NCBI GenBank assembly: GCA_964406155.1
Contig: CAYOQR010000018.1
Location: 17,201 to 81,200, forward strand
Length of the DNA stretch: 64,000 nt
DNA from: Dongia_B sp964406155
GTDB taxonomy: Bacteria; Pseudomonadota; Alphaproteobacteria; Dongiales; Dongiaceae
Reading direction: 5' to 3'
In this document: positions 1-9,501 of the stretch, one piece after another
How positions within the stretch are numbered: the first letter of the stretch is position 1
Layout: every line of letters begins with the position of its first letter
Program-made: the position numbers and the translations under genes
Notes under the pieces: model-generated
Databases searched by the model: none
What the model saw: only the letters and a program-made list of their open reading frames with translations
What the model was told of the DNA's origin: nothing

Positions 1-1215
1 GCCGGCCGTCAGGATGACCTTGCGGCCTTCGCTGTTCTCGGCGCGGACCGTCCGAGCCACGGCCTCGTAGAGATTGACCTCGGGATTGGTGCGGGCCTCG
101 GCGAAATTGCGTCCCGGCTTGGCCGGACCGTTGAGCCATTTGAAGCCGGGCGGCGCCTGGAACGGATTGCAGGCCAGCGTCACTCGCTCCCGCTCCATCT
201 TGTCCCAGCCATTGCCGGTGAGATAGAGCCGGCTCGGCGGCAGCGGCCGGTAGATCGGCGCCCCGCTTTCCTTCTCGGCCCGCTGCAGATCGGTTCGCGC
301 CTGATAGAAATCGGCGATCATGTCGAGGCGGGCCTTCTTCGCCTCCTCCGCCTGATGATCCAGGGTCACGACCGCTTCCGGCAGGTAATGGTCGAACGGC
401 ACCAGCGTGGTGCCGAAGAGCGGCAGCCAATGCTCCATGCCGGGATAGTGCCGGCCGGCGCTGATCGCCTCATAGAGCGGATCGTCGCCGCCGGAGGTGC
501 CGAATTCACTGCGATAGCCGGTGCGGAAGCTCTCGATTGCCGCCGGGGTCAGGCTGAGCTCGTTAATCGGGTTGAGGGCGAAACGCTCGACCCTGTCGCT
601 GCTGCGCTGGGTCAAGGGATCGAAAAAGCGGATATCCTCGATCTCGTCGCCGAAGAAATCGACCCGGAGCGGCAGGGTCGTTCCTGGGGGAAAGAGATCG
701 ACAATGCCGCCGCGCACGGCGAATTCGCCGGCTTCTGTGACCGTGCCGTTGCGCAGATAGCCTTTGCCCAGCAGGAATTCGACCAGCCGGTCGGGGCCCA
801 GCGTCTGGCCGCGCCGCAGCTCCAGCGAGGTTTCGGCGAAACTGAAAGGTTCCGGCACGCGCTGCAGCATGGCGGCGATGGTGGTGATGACCACCGGCCA
901 CGGCTGACCCTCGCGGTGGATTGCCGCCAGCCGGGCCAGAGTGTCGATGCGCCGCGCCAGGATATCGCGATGCGGCGAGACGCGGTCATAGGGCAGGCAG
1001 TCCCAGGCCGGGAAGGTCAGGACCTGTAGGTCCGGCGCGAAGAACCGCATGGCCTCGGCCAGCCGTGTCATCCGCAGATCGTCGAGCGCCACATGCAGGA
1101 CCCCGCCCCGCTGATGGCGCGCCAGAGCGGCGATCAGCAGCGCCTCGCTGCCATCGGGAACGCCGCCGATATCGTGGCGGCCGGGGGCTGGAATGGTAAA
1201 GGGAAGCTCAATCAC
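1..1215 (-). CDS. mfd: Transcription-repair coupling factor Mfd (N-terminal 405 residues, gene cut by window edge)
   Basis: Mfd is the ATP-dependent translocase that removes stalled RNA polymerase from damaged DNA and recruits UvrA. The visible part is the UvrB-like N-terminal module. Translation of this strand gives the family hallmarks FPAWDCLPYDRVSP near residue 60 and GEFAVRGGIVDLFPPG around residue 155. The frame stays open to base 1, so the RNA-polymerase-binding and helicase parts lie outside the window. No in-frame ATG fits the N-terminus; I chose the GTG at 1215, just before VIELPF, because the family-like sequence begins there. It lies 71 bases downstream of sdhE on the same strand, a common alphaproteobacterial pairing. 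Confidence 0.92.
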   Translation of the reverse strand, partial: MIELPFTIPAPGRHDIGGVPDGSEALLIAALARHQRGGVLHVALDDLRMTRLAEAMRFFAPDLQVLTFPAWDCLPYDRVSPHRDILARRIDTLARLAAIHREGQPWPVVITTIAAMLQRVPEPFSFAETSLELRRGQTLGPDRLVEFLLGKGYLRNGTVTEAGEFAVRGGIVDLFPPGTTLPLRVDFFGDEIEDIRFFDPLTQRSSDRVERFALNPINELSLTPAAIESFRTGYRSEFGTSGGDDPLYEAISAGRHYPGMEHWLPLFGTTLVPFDHYLPEAVVTLDHQAEEAKKARLDMIADFYQARTDLQRAEKESGAPIYRPLPPSRLYLTGNGWDKMERERVTLACNPFQAPPGFKWLNGPAKPGRNFAEARTNPEVNLYEAVARTVRAENSEGRKVILTAG

Positions 1216-1286
1216 AATAGCGGGCCAGATACGATGCCGGTTGCGGTGAATGGGGTCGTGGTGGACGGGTTATGGCTGACGTCGTG

Positions 1287-1574
1287 TCAGCCGAGGTCGG
1301 GAAAACTGTGGCGGATCAGGTGCCGCAGAACGGCGGAATCGCTGGCGTCGGGAACCGGCATCCGGCCGCAGATCCAGTCGTATATATCCGGGTCGCTTTC
1401 CTCAAGCAACCGGGTGTAATCCGCGAGTTCCGCCGCTGTCATGCCCGGCACGGCGATATCGGCGAACCGGCCCATGATCAGGTCCATTTCCCGCGTGCCG
1501 CGATGCCAGGAGCGGAAAATCAGGCGCTTGCGCTGGCTCTCGAGATCCGTGACCGGGGTTTCATCCCTGCTCAT
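1287..1574 (-). CDS. sdhE: FAD assembly factor SdhE
   Basis: A 95-residue cytoplasmic protein of the SdhE/Sdh5 family, which promotes covalent attachment of FAD to the flavoprotein subunit of succinate dehydrogenase. The family RGxxE signature is visible as RGTREMD, followed by the usual acidic C-terminal helices (LLEESDPDIYDWI). The ATG at 1574 is chosen over a longer upstream frame because it gives the family length and is preceded by a purine-rich AAAGG stretch. The gene is probably cotranscribed with mfd and is divergent from recG across a 96-base gap. Confidence 0.9.
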   Translation of the reverse strand: MSRDETPVTDLESQRKRLIFRSWHRGTREMDLIMGRFADIAVPGMTAAELADYTRLLEESDPDIYDWICGRMPVPDASDSAVLRHLIRHSFPDLG

Positions 1575-1670
1575 TGACTGCCTTTCCCCCAAAATATCTT
1601 TCCCGGGACCGCCGCTGCGGTTAGAACAAAACGGAGCCAAAATAGTCCACAACCGCCGTTAAGAAAACCC

Positions 1671-3752
1671 GTGCGACCGCAGATCCTCTTCCCGCTTTTC
1701 GCAGCCCTCGACAAGCTGCCGGGCCTTGGGCCGCGCCTTTCCAAGCTGGCGGCGAAGCTCTGCGGCGAGCATGTGGTGGATCTGCTCTGGCATTTGCCGG
1801 TCAGCGTGATCGATCGGCGCGCCAGCCCCAGCCTGGCTTTGGCGGAAAACGGCGCCATCGTCACCCTGAAGGTCAAGGTCGAGTGGCACCAGAAACCCGG
1901 CCATCGGCGCCAGCCCTACCGGGTCCGCTGCTCCGACGGCAGCGGCTTCATCGACCTGGTTTTCTTCAATGCCCGGGACGACTGGCTGGAAAAGATGCTG
2001 CCGGCCGGCGAGTGGCGCGCGATCAGCGGCCGGGTCGACCGCTTCGGCGGCGAGCTGAGCATGGTGCATCCGGATCATATCGTGCCGGCCGAGGAGCTGG
2101 AAAAGCTGCAACGGCTGGAACCGGTCTATCCGCTGACCGCCGGCCTGCCGGGCAAGACCCTGCGCAAGGCAATCGAGGCCGCCCTGACACGCCTCCCCGA
2201 CCTGCCGGAATGGATCGATCCGGCGGTGCTGCAGCGCGACGGCTGGCCGGATTGGCGCACGGCGCTGACGGCGGTGCATAACCCGGAGGCCGCCACCGAT
2301 CTCACAGCCCAGACCAAGGCGCGGCAGCGTCTGGCCTATGACGAATTGCTGGCCAATCAATTGGCCCTGGCCCTGGTGCGGCTGCAGAACCGGGCTTTGG
2401 CCGGGCGGCCCAGCCAGGGCGACGGGCAGTTGCGTGAACGGGTGCTCTCCGCCCTACCCTATCGTCTGACCGGCAGCCAGCAGCAGGCGATGCGCGAGAT
2501 CGCCGCCGACATGGCCTTGCCGAACCGCATGCTGCGCCTGCTCCAGGGCGATGTCGGCAGCGGCAAGACCGTGGTGGCGCTGCTCGCCATGCTGATCGCT
2601 GTCGAGGCCGGCGGCCAGGCGGCGTTGCTTGCGCCGACCGATATTCTCGCCCGCCAGCATTTTGCCGGGCTGCAGCCTTTGGCCGAAGCGGCCGGTGTGG
2701 AGATTGCCCTTCTGACCGGCCGCGACAAGGGCAAGGCCCGCGACGCCTTGCTGGCCCGTCTCGCCGCCGGCGAGATCAAGCTCATCGTCGGCACCCATGC
2801 TTTGGTGCAGGACGATGTGGCCTTCGAGGATCTGCGTCTCGCCGTGGTCGATGAGCAGCATCGCTTCGGCGTGCAGCAGCGCGTGGCTCTCGCCAGCAAG
2901 GGACGCGGCGTCGATCTCTTGGTGATGACGGCGACGCCAATCCCGCGCACCTTGATGCTGACCGGCTATGGCGATATCGACGTGTCGCGCCTCACCGAAA
3001 AGCCGCCGGGACGCCAGCCCATCACCACGCGGACCCTGACTCTGGACCGCCTCGATGAAGTGGCCGATGGTCTGCATCGCGCCATTGCCGGCGGCGCCCG
3101 CATCTATTGGGTCTGTCCCCTGGTCGATGAATCGGAAGTGGTCGATCTGGCGGCGGCGAGCGAACGCCATCGCCATCTCAGCCAGATTTTCGGTGAGCGC
3201 GTCGGCCTGGTTCACGGCAAGCAAAAGGCTACCGAACGCGATGCGACCATGGCGGCCTTCGCCGCCGGGGATCTCGATATCCTGGTCGCCACCACGGTGA
3301 TCGAGGTCGGCGTCAACGTGCCGGAAGCGACGGTCATGGTGATCGAGCATGCCGAACGCTTCGGTCTTGCCCAGTTGCATCAGTTACGCGGCCGGGTCGG
3401 TCGCGGCACCGGCAAATCAAGCTGCCTCCTGCTCTATCAGACGCCGCTGGGCGAGACTGCCAAGGCGCGCCTCTCCATCCTCCGCGAAAGCGAGGACGGG
3501 TTCCGTATCGCCGAGGAGGATCTCCGGCTGCGCGGCGGCGGCGAGTTGCTCGGCAACCGGCAGAGCGGCCTGCCCGAATTCCGTCTCGCCGATCTCGCCG
3601 CCCATGACGAATTGCTGGCAATGGCGCGGGACGACGCGGAACTGATCCTGGAACGCGACCGCGATCTGTTGTCACCGCGCGGCGAAGCCCTGCGTGTGCT
3701 GCTCTATCTCTTCCAGCGCGACGCGATGATCAAGACGCTGCGCTCCGGCTGA
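1671..3752 (+). CDS. recG: ATP-dependent DNA helicase RecG
   Basis: RecG is a superfamily 2 helicase that remodels stalled replication forks and branch-migrates Holliday junctions. The 693 residues match the usual family length. An N-terminal wedge/OB domain (about residues 1-250) is followed by Walker A GDVGSGKT near residue 290, the DEQH box in VVDEQHRFGVQQR near residue 395, the TATPIPRT motif and the C-terminal helicase lobe with QLRGRVGRG. The start is a GTG at 1671. It is transcribed away from sdhE-mfd, the typical alphaproteobacterial arrangement. No frameshift or missing motif was seen. Confidence 0.97.
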   Translation: MRPQILFPLFAALDKLPGLGPRLSKLAAKLCGEHVVDLLWHLPVSVIDRRASPSLALAENGAIVTLKVKVEWHQKPGHRRQPYRVRCSDGSGFIDLVFFNARDDWLEKMLPAGEWRAISGRVDRFGGELSMVHPDHIVPAEELEKLQRLEPVYPLTAGLPGKTLRKAIEAALTRLPDLPEWIDPAVLQRDGWPDWRTALTAVHNPEAATDLTAQTKARQRLAYDELLANQLALALVRLQNRALAGRPSQGDGQLRERVLSALPYRLTGSQQQAMREIAADMALPNRMLRLLQGDVGSGKTVVALLAMLIAVEAGGQAALLAPTDILARQHFAGLQPLAEAAGVEIALLTGRDKGKARDALLARLAAGEIKLIVGTHALVQDDVAFEDLRLAVVDEQHRFGVQQRVALASKGRGVDLLVMTATPIPRTLMLTGYGDIDVSRLTEKPPGRQPITTRTLTLDRLDEVADGLHRAIAGGARIYWVCPLVDESEVVDLAAASERHRHLSQIFGERVGLVHGKQKATERDATMAAFAAGDLDILVATTVIEVGVNVPEATVMVIEHAERFGLAQLHQLRGRVGRGTGKSSCLLLYQTPLGETAKARLSILRESEDGFRIAEEDLRLRGGGELLGNRQSGLPEFRLADLAAHDELLAMARDDAELILERDRDLLSPRGEALRVLLYLFQRDAMIKTLRSG

Positions 3753-3871
3753 GGATTGAAGGCAGTCGCCAAGAGTCAAAAACAACAACAATTATACGAT
3801 ATCGAATCTTACGACTTCAATCAAAGCGCGAAAAACATCCCTTCCGCCGATAGTCCTTCCGCAGGTCGCTC

Positions 3872-4591
3872 TTACTTCGATCCGGCAGCCGATTTGGGAT
3901 CCGGGGGTGAAATGATGCCGCCGGAAATCACCAGCTTCAGCCCGTCCTCGACGGACATCTCCAGGCGGCGGAGATCGCCGGTCGGCACAAAGAGCAGGAA
4001 GCCGGAGGTGGGATTGGGTGTCGTCGGCACGAAGACATTGACCATGTCCTGCTGCAGCAGATGCTTCACCTCGCCTTGGGTCGTGCCGGTGATGAAGCCG
4101 ATCGACCAGGTATCGCGGCGCGGATATTCCACCAGCACGACCTCGCGGAAAGCCGCCGATTGATTGGCGAAGACGGTTTCGACGATCTGCTTGATGGCGC
4201 TGTAGAGGCTGCGGATGATCGGCAGGCGGTTGAGGATCGCTTCGCTGAGATGGCGGAAGAACCGGCCGAGAAAACCGGCGGTGATCGCGCCGATGAAGGT
4301 CAGGGCGACGACGGCGAGGATCAGACCGATCCCCGGGACGCTGAAGGGCAGATAGGTTTCCGGATTGTATTGCGGCGGCAGAACGGAAAAGACGCGCTCG
4401 TCGACGAAGGAAATGAACAGCCAGGCGAGATAGATGGTCAGCCCGATCGGCGCGGTGATCAGGATGCCGGCGAGAAAATAGGTGCGCAGCCGTGCCGCCA
4501 GGCTGAAATGCAGGCCACGTTTTCCGCCATGCGGTTCCGTCGGCACCGGATCCTTTGCGTCGCCCATGCCGTCCCTCGCTTCCCTGTTCAT
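3872..4591 (-). CDS. DUF502 family membrane protein
   Basis: A 239-residue inner-membrane protein of the DUF502 family, widespread in alphaproteobacteria and without a firm function. It has two hydrophobic segments, roughly residues 35-60 (TYFLAGILITAPIGLTIYL) and 83-108 (PGIGLILAVVALTFIGAIT), then a soluble domain with the conserved pattern NRLPIIRSLYSAIKQ and VPTTPNPTSGFL. The ATG at 4591 was chosen because residues upstream are low-complexity and unlike the family. The gene converges on recG and is divergent from the Sel1 gene at 4805. Confidence 0.85.
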   Translation of the reverse strand: MNREARDGMGDAKDPVPTEPHGGKRGLHFSLAARLRTYFLAGILITAPIGLTIYLAWLFISFVDERVFSVLPPQYNPETYLPFSVPGIGLILAVVALTFIGAITAGFLGRFFRHLSEAILNRLPIIRSLYSAIKQIVETVFANQSAAFREVVLVEYPRRDTWSIGFITGTTQGEVKHLLQQDMVNVFVPTTPNPTSGFLLFVPTGDLRRLEMSVEDGLKLVISGGIISPPDPKSAAGSK

Positions 4592-4804
4592 CCGGTTCTC
4601 GCCCCGTCCTTCGGTAAGTATAGAGATGGCGGCGGGCTTGCAAGGCCCCCACCTCGCGCGCCCAGCCCGCGCCCCGGCCGGCCGCATTCCGCCCTGGCCC
4701 GCCCGTTGCTTGCGGCCCGGCATCAGTTGTTGCAAGGTGGGGCCCGCAGGAACCGGGGAACCGGAATCGCTGGGTTTTTAGGGATTGATGGAGCAAGAGC
4801 GTTG

Positions 4805-5707
4805 ATGAAGCGGGTGAACAGGACGATGGTGGCAGTGTGGGTCGTTGCGGCCGGATTGGGTCTGCCGCTCGCCCCGGGCTATGCCCAGTCGAATGGGCAG
4901 CAGCCGGATATCCAACTGCCGGCGGGCGGCAGTTCCGGTCAACCGCTGATCGACCCCGCGGTGAAAGCCTTCATGCTCGGCGACTACGCCACCGCCCTGC
5001 AGCTTTGGGAAAAAGCGGCGGGGGCCAACGATCCCCAGGCGATGAACAATATCGGCATCCTCTACAACAAGGGACTGGGCGTTAAAAAGGACAACAAGCA
5101 GGCCGAGGCCTGGTATCTCAAATCCGCCAATCTCGGCTATGCCAATGCCCAGTTCAATCTCGGCAATCTCTATTTCAACGGCGATGACGGCATCAAGCAG
5201 GACCTGACCGAAGCGGCGCGCTGGTACACCGCCGCCGCGCGGGGCAATCACCTGCGGGCCCAGTATTACCTGGCGCAGATGTACGAGCATGGCGATGGCG
5301 TCAAGGAAGACCATCTGACGGCGCTGAACTGGTACGTGAAATCAGCCGATGGCGGCTTGCCGGAAGCGAAATATGTGGTCGGCCGTATGCTGCTGACCGG
5401 CAAGGGGATGCAGCAGGACCAGCCCAAGGCCCTCTCCTATCTGCTGGATGCGGCGACCGCCGGCGTGCCCCATGCCCGCGCGCTGTTGGGCCAGGCCTAT
5501 GCCGATGGTCTCGGCACCGAGCCGAACCGGGTCGAGGCTTACGTCTGGCTCAGCCTGTCGCTCGACAACCTGCCCGCGGGCCAAGCCCAGCAGCAGGCTT
5601 TCGATACCTTGCGCCGGGTCGAGGAGGATATGTCCCAATCGGAACAGGCCGCCGGGAAACGCCTGCTTGCCCGCATGGAAGTGCAGCAGAGGCAGAACAC
5701 GCAGTAA
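4805..5707 (+). CDS. Secreted Sel1-repeat (TPR-like) protein
   Basis: A 300-residue protein with an N-terminal signal peptide ending near residue 25 (LGLPLAPGYAQS), so probably periplasmic. From about residue 60 it is a chain of five or more Sel1-like repeats of about 36 residues, with the recurring patterns A..W..KAA..G...A..N.G.LY..G and A..WY..AA. Sel1 repeats form superhelical protein-binding scaffolds. The partner is unknown. A second, larger Sel1 protein lies at 7841-9463. Its stop codon is only 9 bases from that of the convergent lipoprotein gene. Confidence 0.88.
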   Translation: MKRVNRTMVAVWVVAAGLGLPLAPGYAQSNGQQPDIQLPAGGSSGQPLIDPAVKAFMLGDYATALQLWEKAAGANDPQAMNNIGILYNKGLGVKKDNKQAEAWYLKSANLGYANAQFNLGNLYFNGDDGIKQDLTEAARWYTAAARGNHLRAQYYLAQMYEHGDGVKEDHLTALNWYVKSADGGLPEAKYVVGRMLLTGKGMQQDQPKALSYLLDAATAGVPHARALLGQAYADGLGTEPNRVEAYVWLSLSLDNLPAGQAQQQAFDTLRRVEEDMSQSEQAAGKRLLARMEVQQRQNTQ

Positions 5708-5716
5708 GGCCTCTTC

Positions 5717-6322
5717 TCAATACGTCGGCGTGCCCCATTTCGTCTGCATGCCGCTGAGCGTCGCGGGGATCGAGATCTCGCCCGAAGTCGGCTCGAAGGT
5801 CCGGCTGTAGATGATCGACAGCCGGACCACGGCCCGCGCATAGGCTTCGCGCTGAACCGTGTAATAGTCGTCGTAGAAGCCCATGGGGTAAGCGGGCCCG
5901 TAGAAGCGCCGGTAGGGACCGAAGCAGCACGGTCCGTAATAGAACGGCCCCGGCATGTAGACGGGCCGGTCGTTCATCTGGACATCCGTGTCCTTCTGCT
6001 CCTTGTCGACCTTCATCCCGGCATAGCCCTGTTGCTGGCCGATCTGCGCCGCCCGCCACAGCGCCAGGTCATAGGTCTTGTCCAGCTCGCCCTGCAGGCG
6101 CCCGTCGCCGCGCGGATTGCTGGTGCTCACCATGCGATAAGGGCCGGTATAGGTGATGGTCGTCTGGTTATCGACGATCGGCTGGTCGCTGTAGCCGAAG
6201 GGACCGTTGCTGCCCAGGGGCGCCATGGCCGGCTTGGGCGGCGTGGTCGCGCATCCCGCCATCATCAGGGTCAGCGCGGCGGCAATCAGGATTCTCAATC
6301 CGGTTAGGTGTCGTAGCTGCAT
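5717..6322 (-). CDS. CC0125/CC1285-type lipoprotein
   Basis: A 201-residue lipoprotein: a positively charged N-terminus, a hydrophobic stretch and the lipobox LMMAGC. The mature part contains the block ALWRAAQIGQQQGYAGMKV seen in alphaproteobacterial lipoproteins annotated as the CC0125/CC1285 family, followed by a Tyr/Pro/Gly-rich segment (GPFYYGPCCFGPYRRFYGP). Function is unknown. A start 18 bases upstream (6340) is equally possible; neither has a clear ribosome-binding site, and the shorter start gives the more standard signal peptide. It lies downstream of the carboxypeptidase gene on the same strand. Confidence 0.75.
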   Translation of the reverse strand: MQLRHLTGLRILIAAALTLMMAGCATTPPKPAMAPLGSNGPFGYSDQPIVDNQTTITYTGPYRMVSTSNPRGDGRLQGELDKTYDLALWRAAQIGQQQGYAGMKVDKEQKDTDVQMNDRPVYMPGPFYYGPCCFGPYRRFYGPAYPMGFYDDYYTVQREAYARAVVRLSIIYSRTFEPTSGEISIPATLSGMQTKWGTPTY

Positions 6323-6429
6323 CGATGACAAAGTGGCCATGTACGGTGTTGCAATAAACGGCGTTGCGATAAAAGCCTGGACAACATTCTAACACAGACA
6401 AGGCCGATCACAGAAAGCGTGCCTTCCCC

Positions 6430-7719
6430 TCATCGCCAGATGGCGGTCGGGTTGTTGAGCACCTGCGGGCTGAGCGCCAGGCAATAGGCATCCTCCGCCC
6501 ACATCGCCCTGCAGGCATGGCCGGCATCGGCTTGGGCGAAACCGACCATCATCGCGCTGTAGCGGCTGACGCCCTCGTAATCCCGGCGGATGACTGCCGG
6601 CCGGCCCCTGCTCGCCACGGCCGCTGGGATCTTCTTGCGCGCGATAGCCAGGGCTTGCTGAGCCTTGGCCGGGCTGTTGAAGGCGCCGAAGACGACGCCC
6701 CAGCCGCTGAGATGCGTGGCATTGGTCGTGGTGCCGCCAGTCGCCACGGCGGTATCGCAGTCGCCGCCCCTCAGCCGGGTCGGCGGCGGCCCGTCTTCCG
6801 AGGCCGCGATCTGCAGGGAGATATCCTGGAGCGGCGGGAGGCTGCTGTTGTTGCGGGCGAAGGCGGCGTTCAACATGGCGATCATCTGGCTCGCCCGTTC
6901 GCCGCGATTGCTCTCGCCCAGCAGCACGCCCACCAGCCGCCGGTCGCCATGCCGCGCCGAGGCCACGAGGTTATAGCCGGAGCCGCAGGTGAAGCCGGTC
7001 TTCAAGCCGTCGGCGCCGGGATAGCTGATCAGGATGCCGTTGACCGTGGGCAGCGTCCGGCCGGCGATGCTGACGCTCCGGTCGCCGAAGAAATGATACT
7101 GGTCGGGGAAATCATGGATCAGGGCCAAGGCCAGCCGCGCCATATCGGCGGCGGTCGTCACCTGCCCACCATCGGGCAGGCCGGTGGCGTTATGGAAGAC
7201 CGTGCGGCTCATGCCGAGCTGTCGTGCCGTTTCCGTCATGCGCTCGGCGAAGGCTGCTTCATTGCCGCCAATCTGTTCGGCGATGGCGGCGGCGGCGTCA
7301 TTGGCGGAAGCGACGATGGTGGCGGAGATCGCCTGGCGCAGGGTGATCTTCTGCCCGGTCCGCAGGCCGAACTTGACCGGCGACTGGCCGGCGGCGGTGG
7401 AGGAAATCGTCATCGCCTCCTCCAGGTTGTGACGGCCGGCCTTGATCTCGCTGAAGGCGATATAGACGGTCATCATCTTGGTCAGGGAGGCCGGATACCA
7501 CAGGGCATTGGGCGAATCGGCCGATAGCACCTGGCCGGTATCCGCATCGACCACGAGACTGACCGAATCCACGGCCTTGCTGCCGGCGATCCCGGGAGAT
7601 GACGGGAAAACGGCCAAAAAGGCCAGGATCGGCAGCGCGGCCAAGCTCAGCCGGCTCCCTGGCCGTTTCCCCCGCCAGGGCCGAAAACGGTAAAAAGGGC
7701 GCAAAAGTCCAGGGTTCAT
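6430..7719 (-). CDS. D-alanyl-D-alanine carboxypeptidase with C-terminal SPOR domain
   Basis: A 429-residue low-molecular-weight penicillin-binding protein (peptidase family S11) that trims the terminal D-Ala from peptidoglycan stem peptides in the periplasm. An N-terminal signal segment lies at residues 27-45. The catalytic motifs are SLTK (residues 78-81), SAN (138-140) and KTG in LKTGFTCGSGYN. The C-terminal 100 residues (GWGVVFGAFNSPAKAQQAL and VSRYSAMMVGF) look like a SPOR domain, which binds denuded septal glycan and would direct the enzyme to the division site. The start at 7719 has a good GGGAGG ribosome-binding site. A DacA/DacC-type enzyme is meant; the exact paralogue cannot be told. 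Confidence 0.92.
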   Translation of the reverse strand: MNPGLLRPFYRFRPWRGKRPGSRLSLAALPILAFLAVFPSSPGIAGSKAVDSVSLVVDADTGQVLSADSPNALWYPASLTKMMTVYIAFSEIKAGRHNLEEAMTISSTAAGQSPVKFGLRTGQKITLRQAISATIVASANDAAAAIAEQIGGNEAAFAERMTETARQLGMSRTVFHNATGLPDGGQVTTAADMARLALALIHDFPDQYHFFGDRSVSIAGRTLPTVNGILISYPGADGLKTGFTCGSGYNLVASARHGDRRLVGVLLGESNRGERASQMIAMLNAAFARNNSSLPPLQDISLQIAASEDGPPPTRLRGGDCDTAVATGGTTTNATHLSGWGVVFGAFNSPAKAQQALAIARKKIPAAVASRGRPAVIRRDYEGVSRYSAMMVGFAQADAGHACRAMWAEDAYCLALSPQVLNNPTAIWR

Positions 7720-7840
7720 GATAGCCTCCCGCCCCGACCATAATTGATCTTTGGACTCGAGACGATGGTCGGATGCACAGGCAGGCTCAATTTCCGGTTT
7801 AGGGATGGGACCGGTATCGAATATTGCGAGGGAATTTAAG

Positions 7841-9463
7841 GTGAAGATCGTATCGCGGGCTCTTTTGTTAACGCTCCTGACGCCGCTTCTGGCCATCCCG
7901 GCCTGGGCGGATTTCCAGGAAGGGGCCGACGCCTATAACCGTGGCGACTATCAGACGGCGATGAACGACTGGTTGCCCTTGGCCAATAGCGGCAGTCCGG
8001 AGGCGCAGAACGCGATCGGCGCCCTCTATGACAACGGTCTCGGCGTGATGGCCGACACGGCGGAAGCCTTCCGCTGGTATTCCATGGCGGCGAACCAGAA
8101 TTTCCCCATGGCGATGCGCAACCTCGGCACCATGTATGCCACCGGCCGTGGCGTGCCCTACAGCCTGCCGCAGGCACAGCTCTGGCTCGGCCGGGCGGCG
8201 GCGGCTGGCGATCAGATGGCGGCGCAGCGTCTGGCCGCCTTGCCCCCTGCAGCGACGCCCAATGCGGAACCGGTGAAAACCCCGCTCTCGGCGGATTCGA
8301 CATCCGTGGCACCGACCACGCAAGCCAGCAGTGATTTCGGCCGCAACAACAGCTCGGCCAATCTGATCTCGGCCCTGGATGCCAAGAAAGCCATCCCGGC
8401 AGCGGCGGCCCCCGCCGCGCCGCAGGCGACGGCTCCTGCTCCCCAACCGGCGGCACCTCAACCGGCTGCCGCACCGGCGCCCGCCCCTGCTGCTGCGGCA
8501 CCTGCCACCGAACAGCCGGGCGCGCTCACCTTCCCGCGCCCGGAACCGAGCGCAACGACAGCCAGCGCGGCGGCACCTGCTCCGGTACAGCAAACATCCG
8601 TGCAGCAGGCATCCGTCGCACCGGCGCCGCAGCCGCAAGGCGGTAACTGGCTGCTCGGTCGATGGGAGGGTCCATCCCTGGGCTGCCCCCCGGGTGGCGG
8701 CATGGAATTCCTGAGCGGCGAGAGCCGCAGCTATTACCAGGGCGATATCGCTGTGCGGTTGCCGGCCACCTATCAGGTGAAAGGCGACCAGATCATCGTC
8801 AGCAATCCGGGGATCGACGGCAGCTACACTTATAAGCAGACGGACTCGAACGGCTTCGTCATCACTGCCGCGCCGCCGACCATGCCGGCCTCGATCATCG
8901 GTGCGAAGTACAAACGCTGCGGCGCCGCGCCGACGGCAGCAGCGGCCGCTTCGACCAACGTCGCCGCCGCCGCTCCAGCTCCCGCGCCGGTCAAGCCGGC
9001 GGCGGCACCGGCTGCGGGAACTCAGAAGACGGCCGCCGCATCCTCGGGTTGGGATGCTTTCGAGAAGGGTGACTATCAGGGCGCGCTGGCGATCTGGAAG
9101 CCGCAGGCCGATAAGGGCGACCGCAATCTGCAGGTACTGGTCGGGTCGATGTACGATTACGGCCAGGGCGTGACGGCGGATAAGAAGGAAGCGCTGAAAT
9201 GGTATCTGAAGGCGGCGCAGCTCGGCTCGGGTCGCGGGCAATATGCTGCCGGCAGCCTGCTGGCGCGCGGGGAGACCGGTTCGCGCAATCTGGTCGAAGC
9301 CTATAAGTGGCTGACCTTGGCCAGCCGGTCGCTGGAAAGCCAGATCGGCCAGGTGACGCCAGCCCAGGCACTTCAGTTGCGTGACGAGGTCGCGCGGCAG
9401 ATGTCCCAGGCGGATATTTCCAAGGCTCAGGGGCTCGTCGACACGTTCCGAAGTCAGGGCTGA
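7841..9463 (+). CDS. Large secreted Sel1-repeat protein with Ala/Pro linkers
   Basis: A 540-residue protein with a signal peptide (LLLTLLTPLLAIPAWA). It has N-terminal Sel1 repeats (residues about 22-130), a long Ala/Pro/Gln-rich linker, a central compact domain of about 100 residues (WLLGRWEGPSLGCPPGGGMEF onwards) that looks beta-rich, a second Ala/Pro linker and a second Sel1 block at the C-terminus. The GTG at 7841 is preferred because GAGGGA precedes it at good spacing and the signal peptide starts there. The linkers suggest a protein that spans part of the periplasm. Its partner is unknown. It is divergent from the D,D-carboxypeptidase. Confidence 0.85.
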   Translation: MKIVSRALLLTLLTPLLAIPAWADFQEGADAYNRGDYQTAMNDWLPLANSGSPEAQNAIGALYDNGLGVMADTAEAFRWYSMAANQNFPMAMRNLGTMYATGRGVPYSLPQAQLWLGRAAAAGDQMAAQRLAALPPAATPNAEPVKTPLSADSTSVAPTTQASSDFGRNNSSANLISALDAKKAIPAAAAPAAPQATAPAPQPAAPQPAAAPAPAPAAAAPATEQPGALTFPRPEPSATTASAAAPAPVQQTSVQQASVAPAPQPQGGNWLLGRWEGPSLGCPPGGGMEFLSGESRSYYQGDIAVRLPATYQVKGDQIIVSNPGIDGSYTYKQTDSNGFVITAAPPTMPASIIGAKYKRCGAAPTAAAAASTNVAAAAPAPAPVKPAAAPAAGTQKTAAASSGWDAFEKGDYQGALAIWKPQADKGDRNLQVLVGSMYDYGQGVTADKKEALKWYLKAAQLGSGRGQYAAGSLLARGETGSRNLVEAYKWLTLASRSLESQIGQVTPAQALQLRDEVARQMSQADISKAQGLVDTFRSQG

Positions 9464-9501
9464 CGTCATCGGGCGGGCGTGACATCTGAAAGGGAAGCGC
9501 C

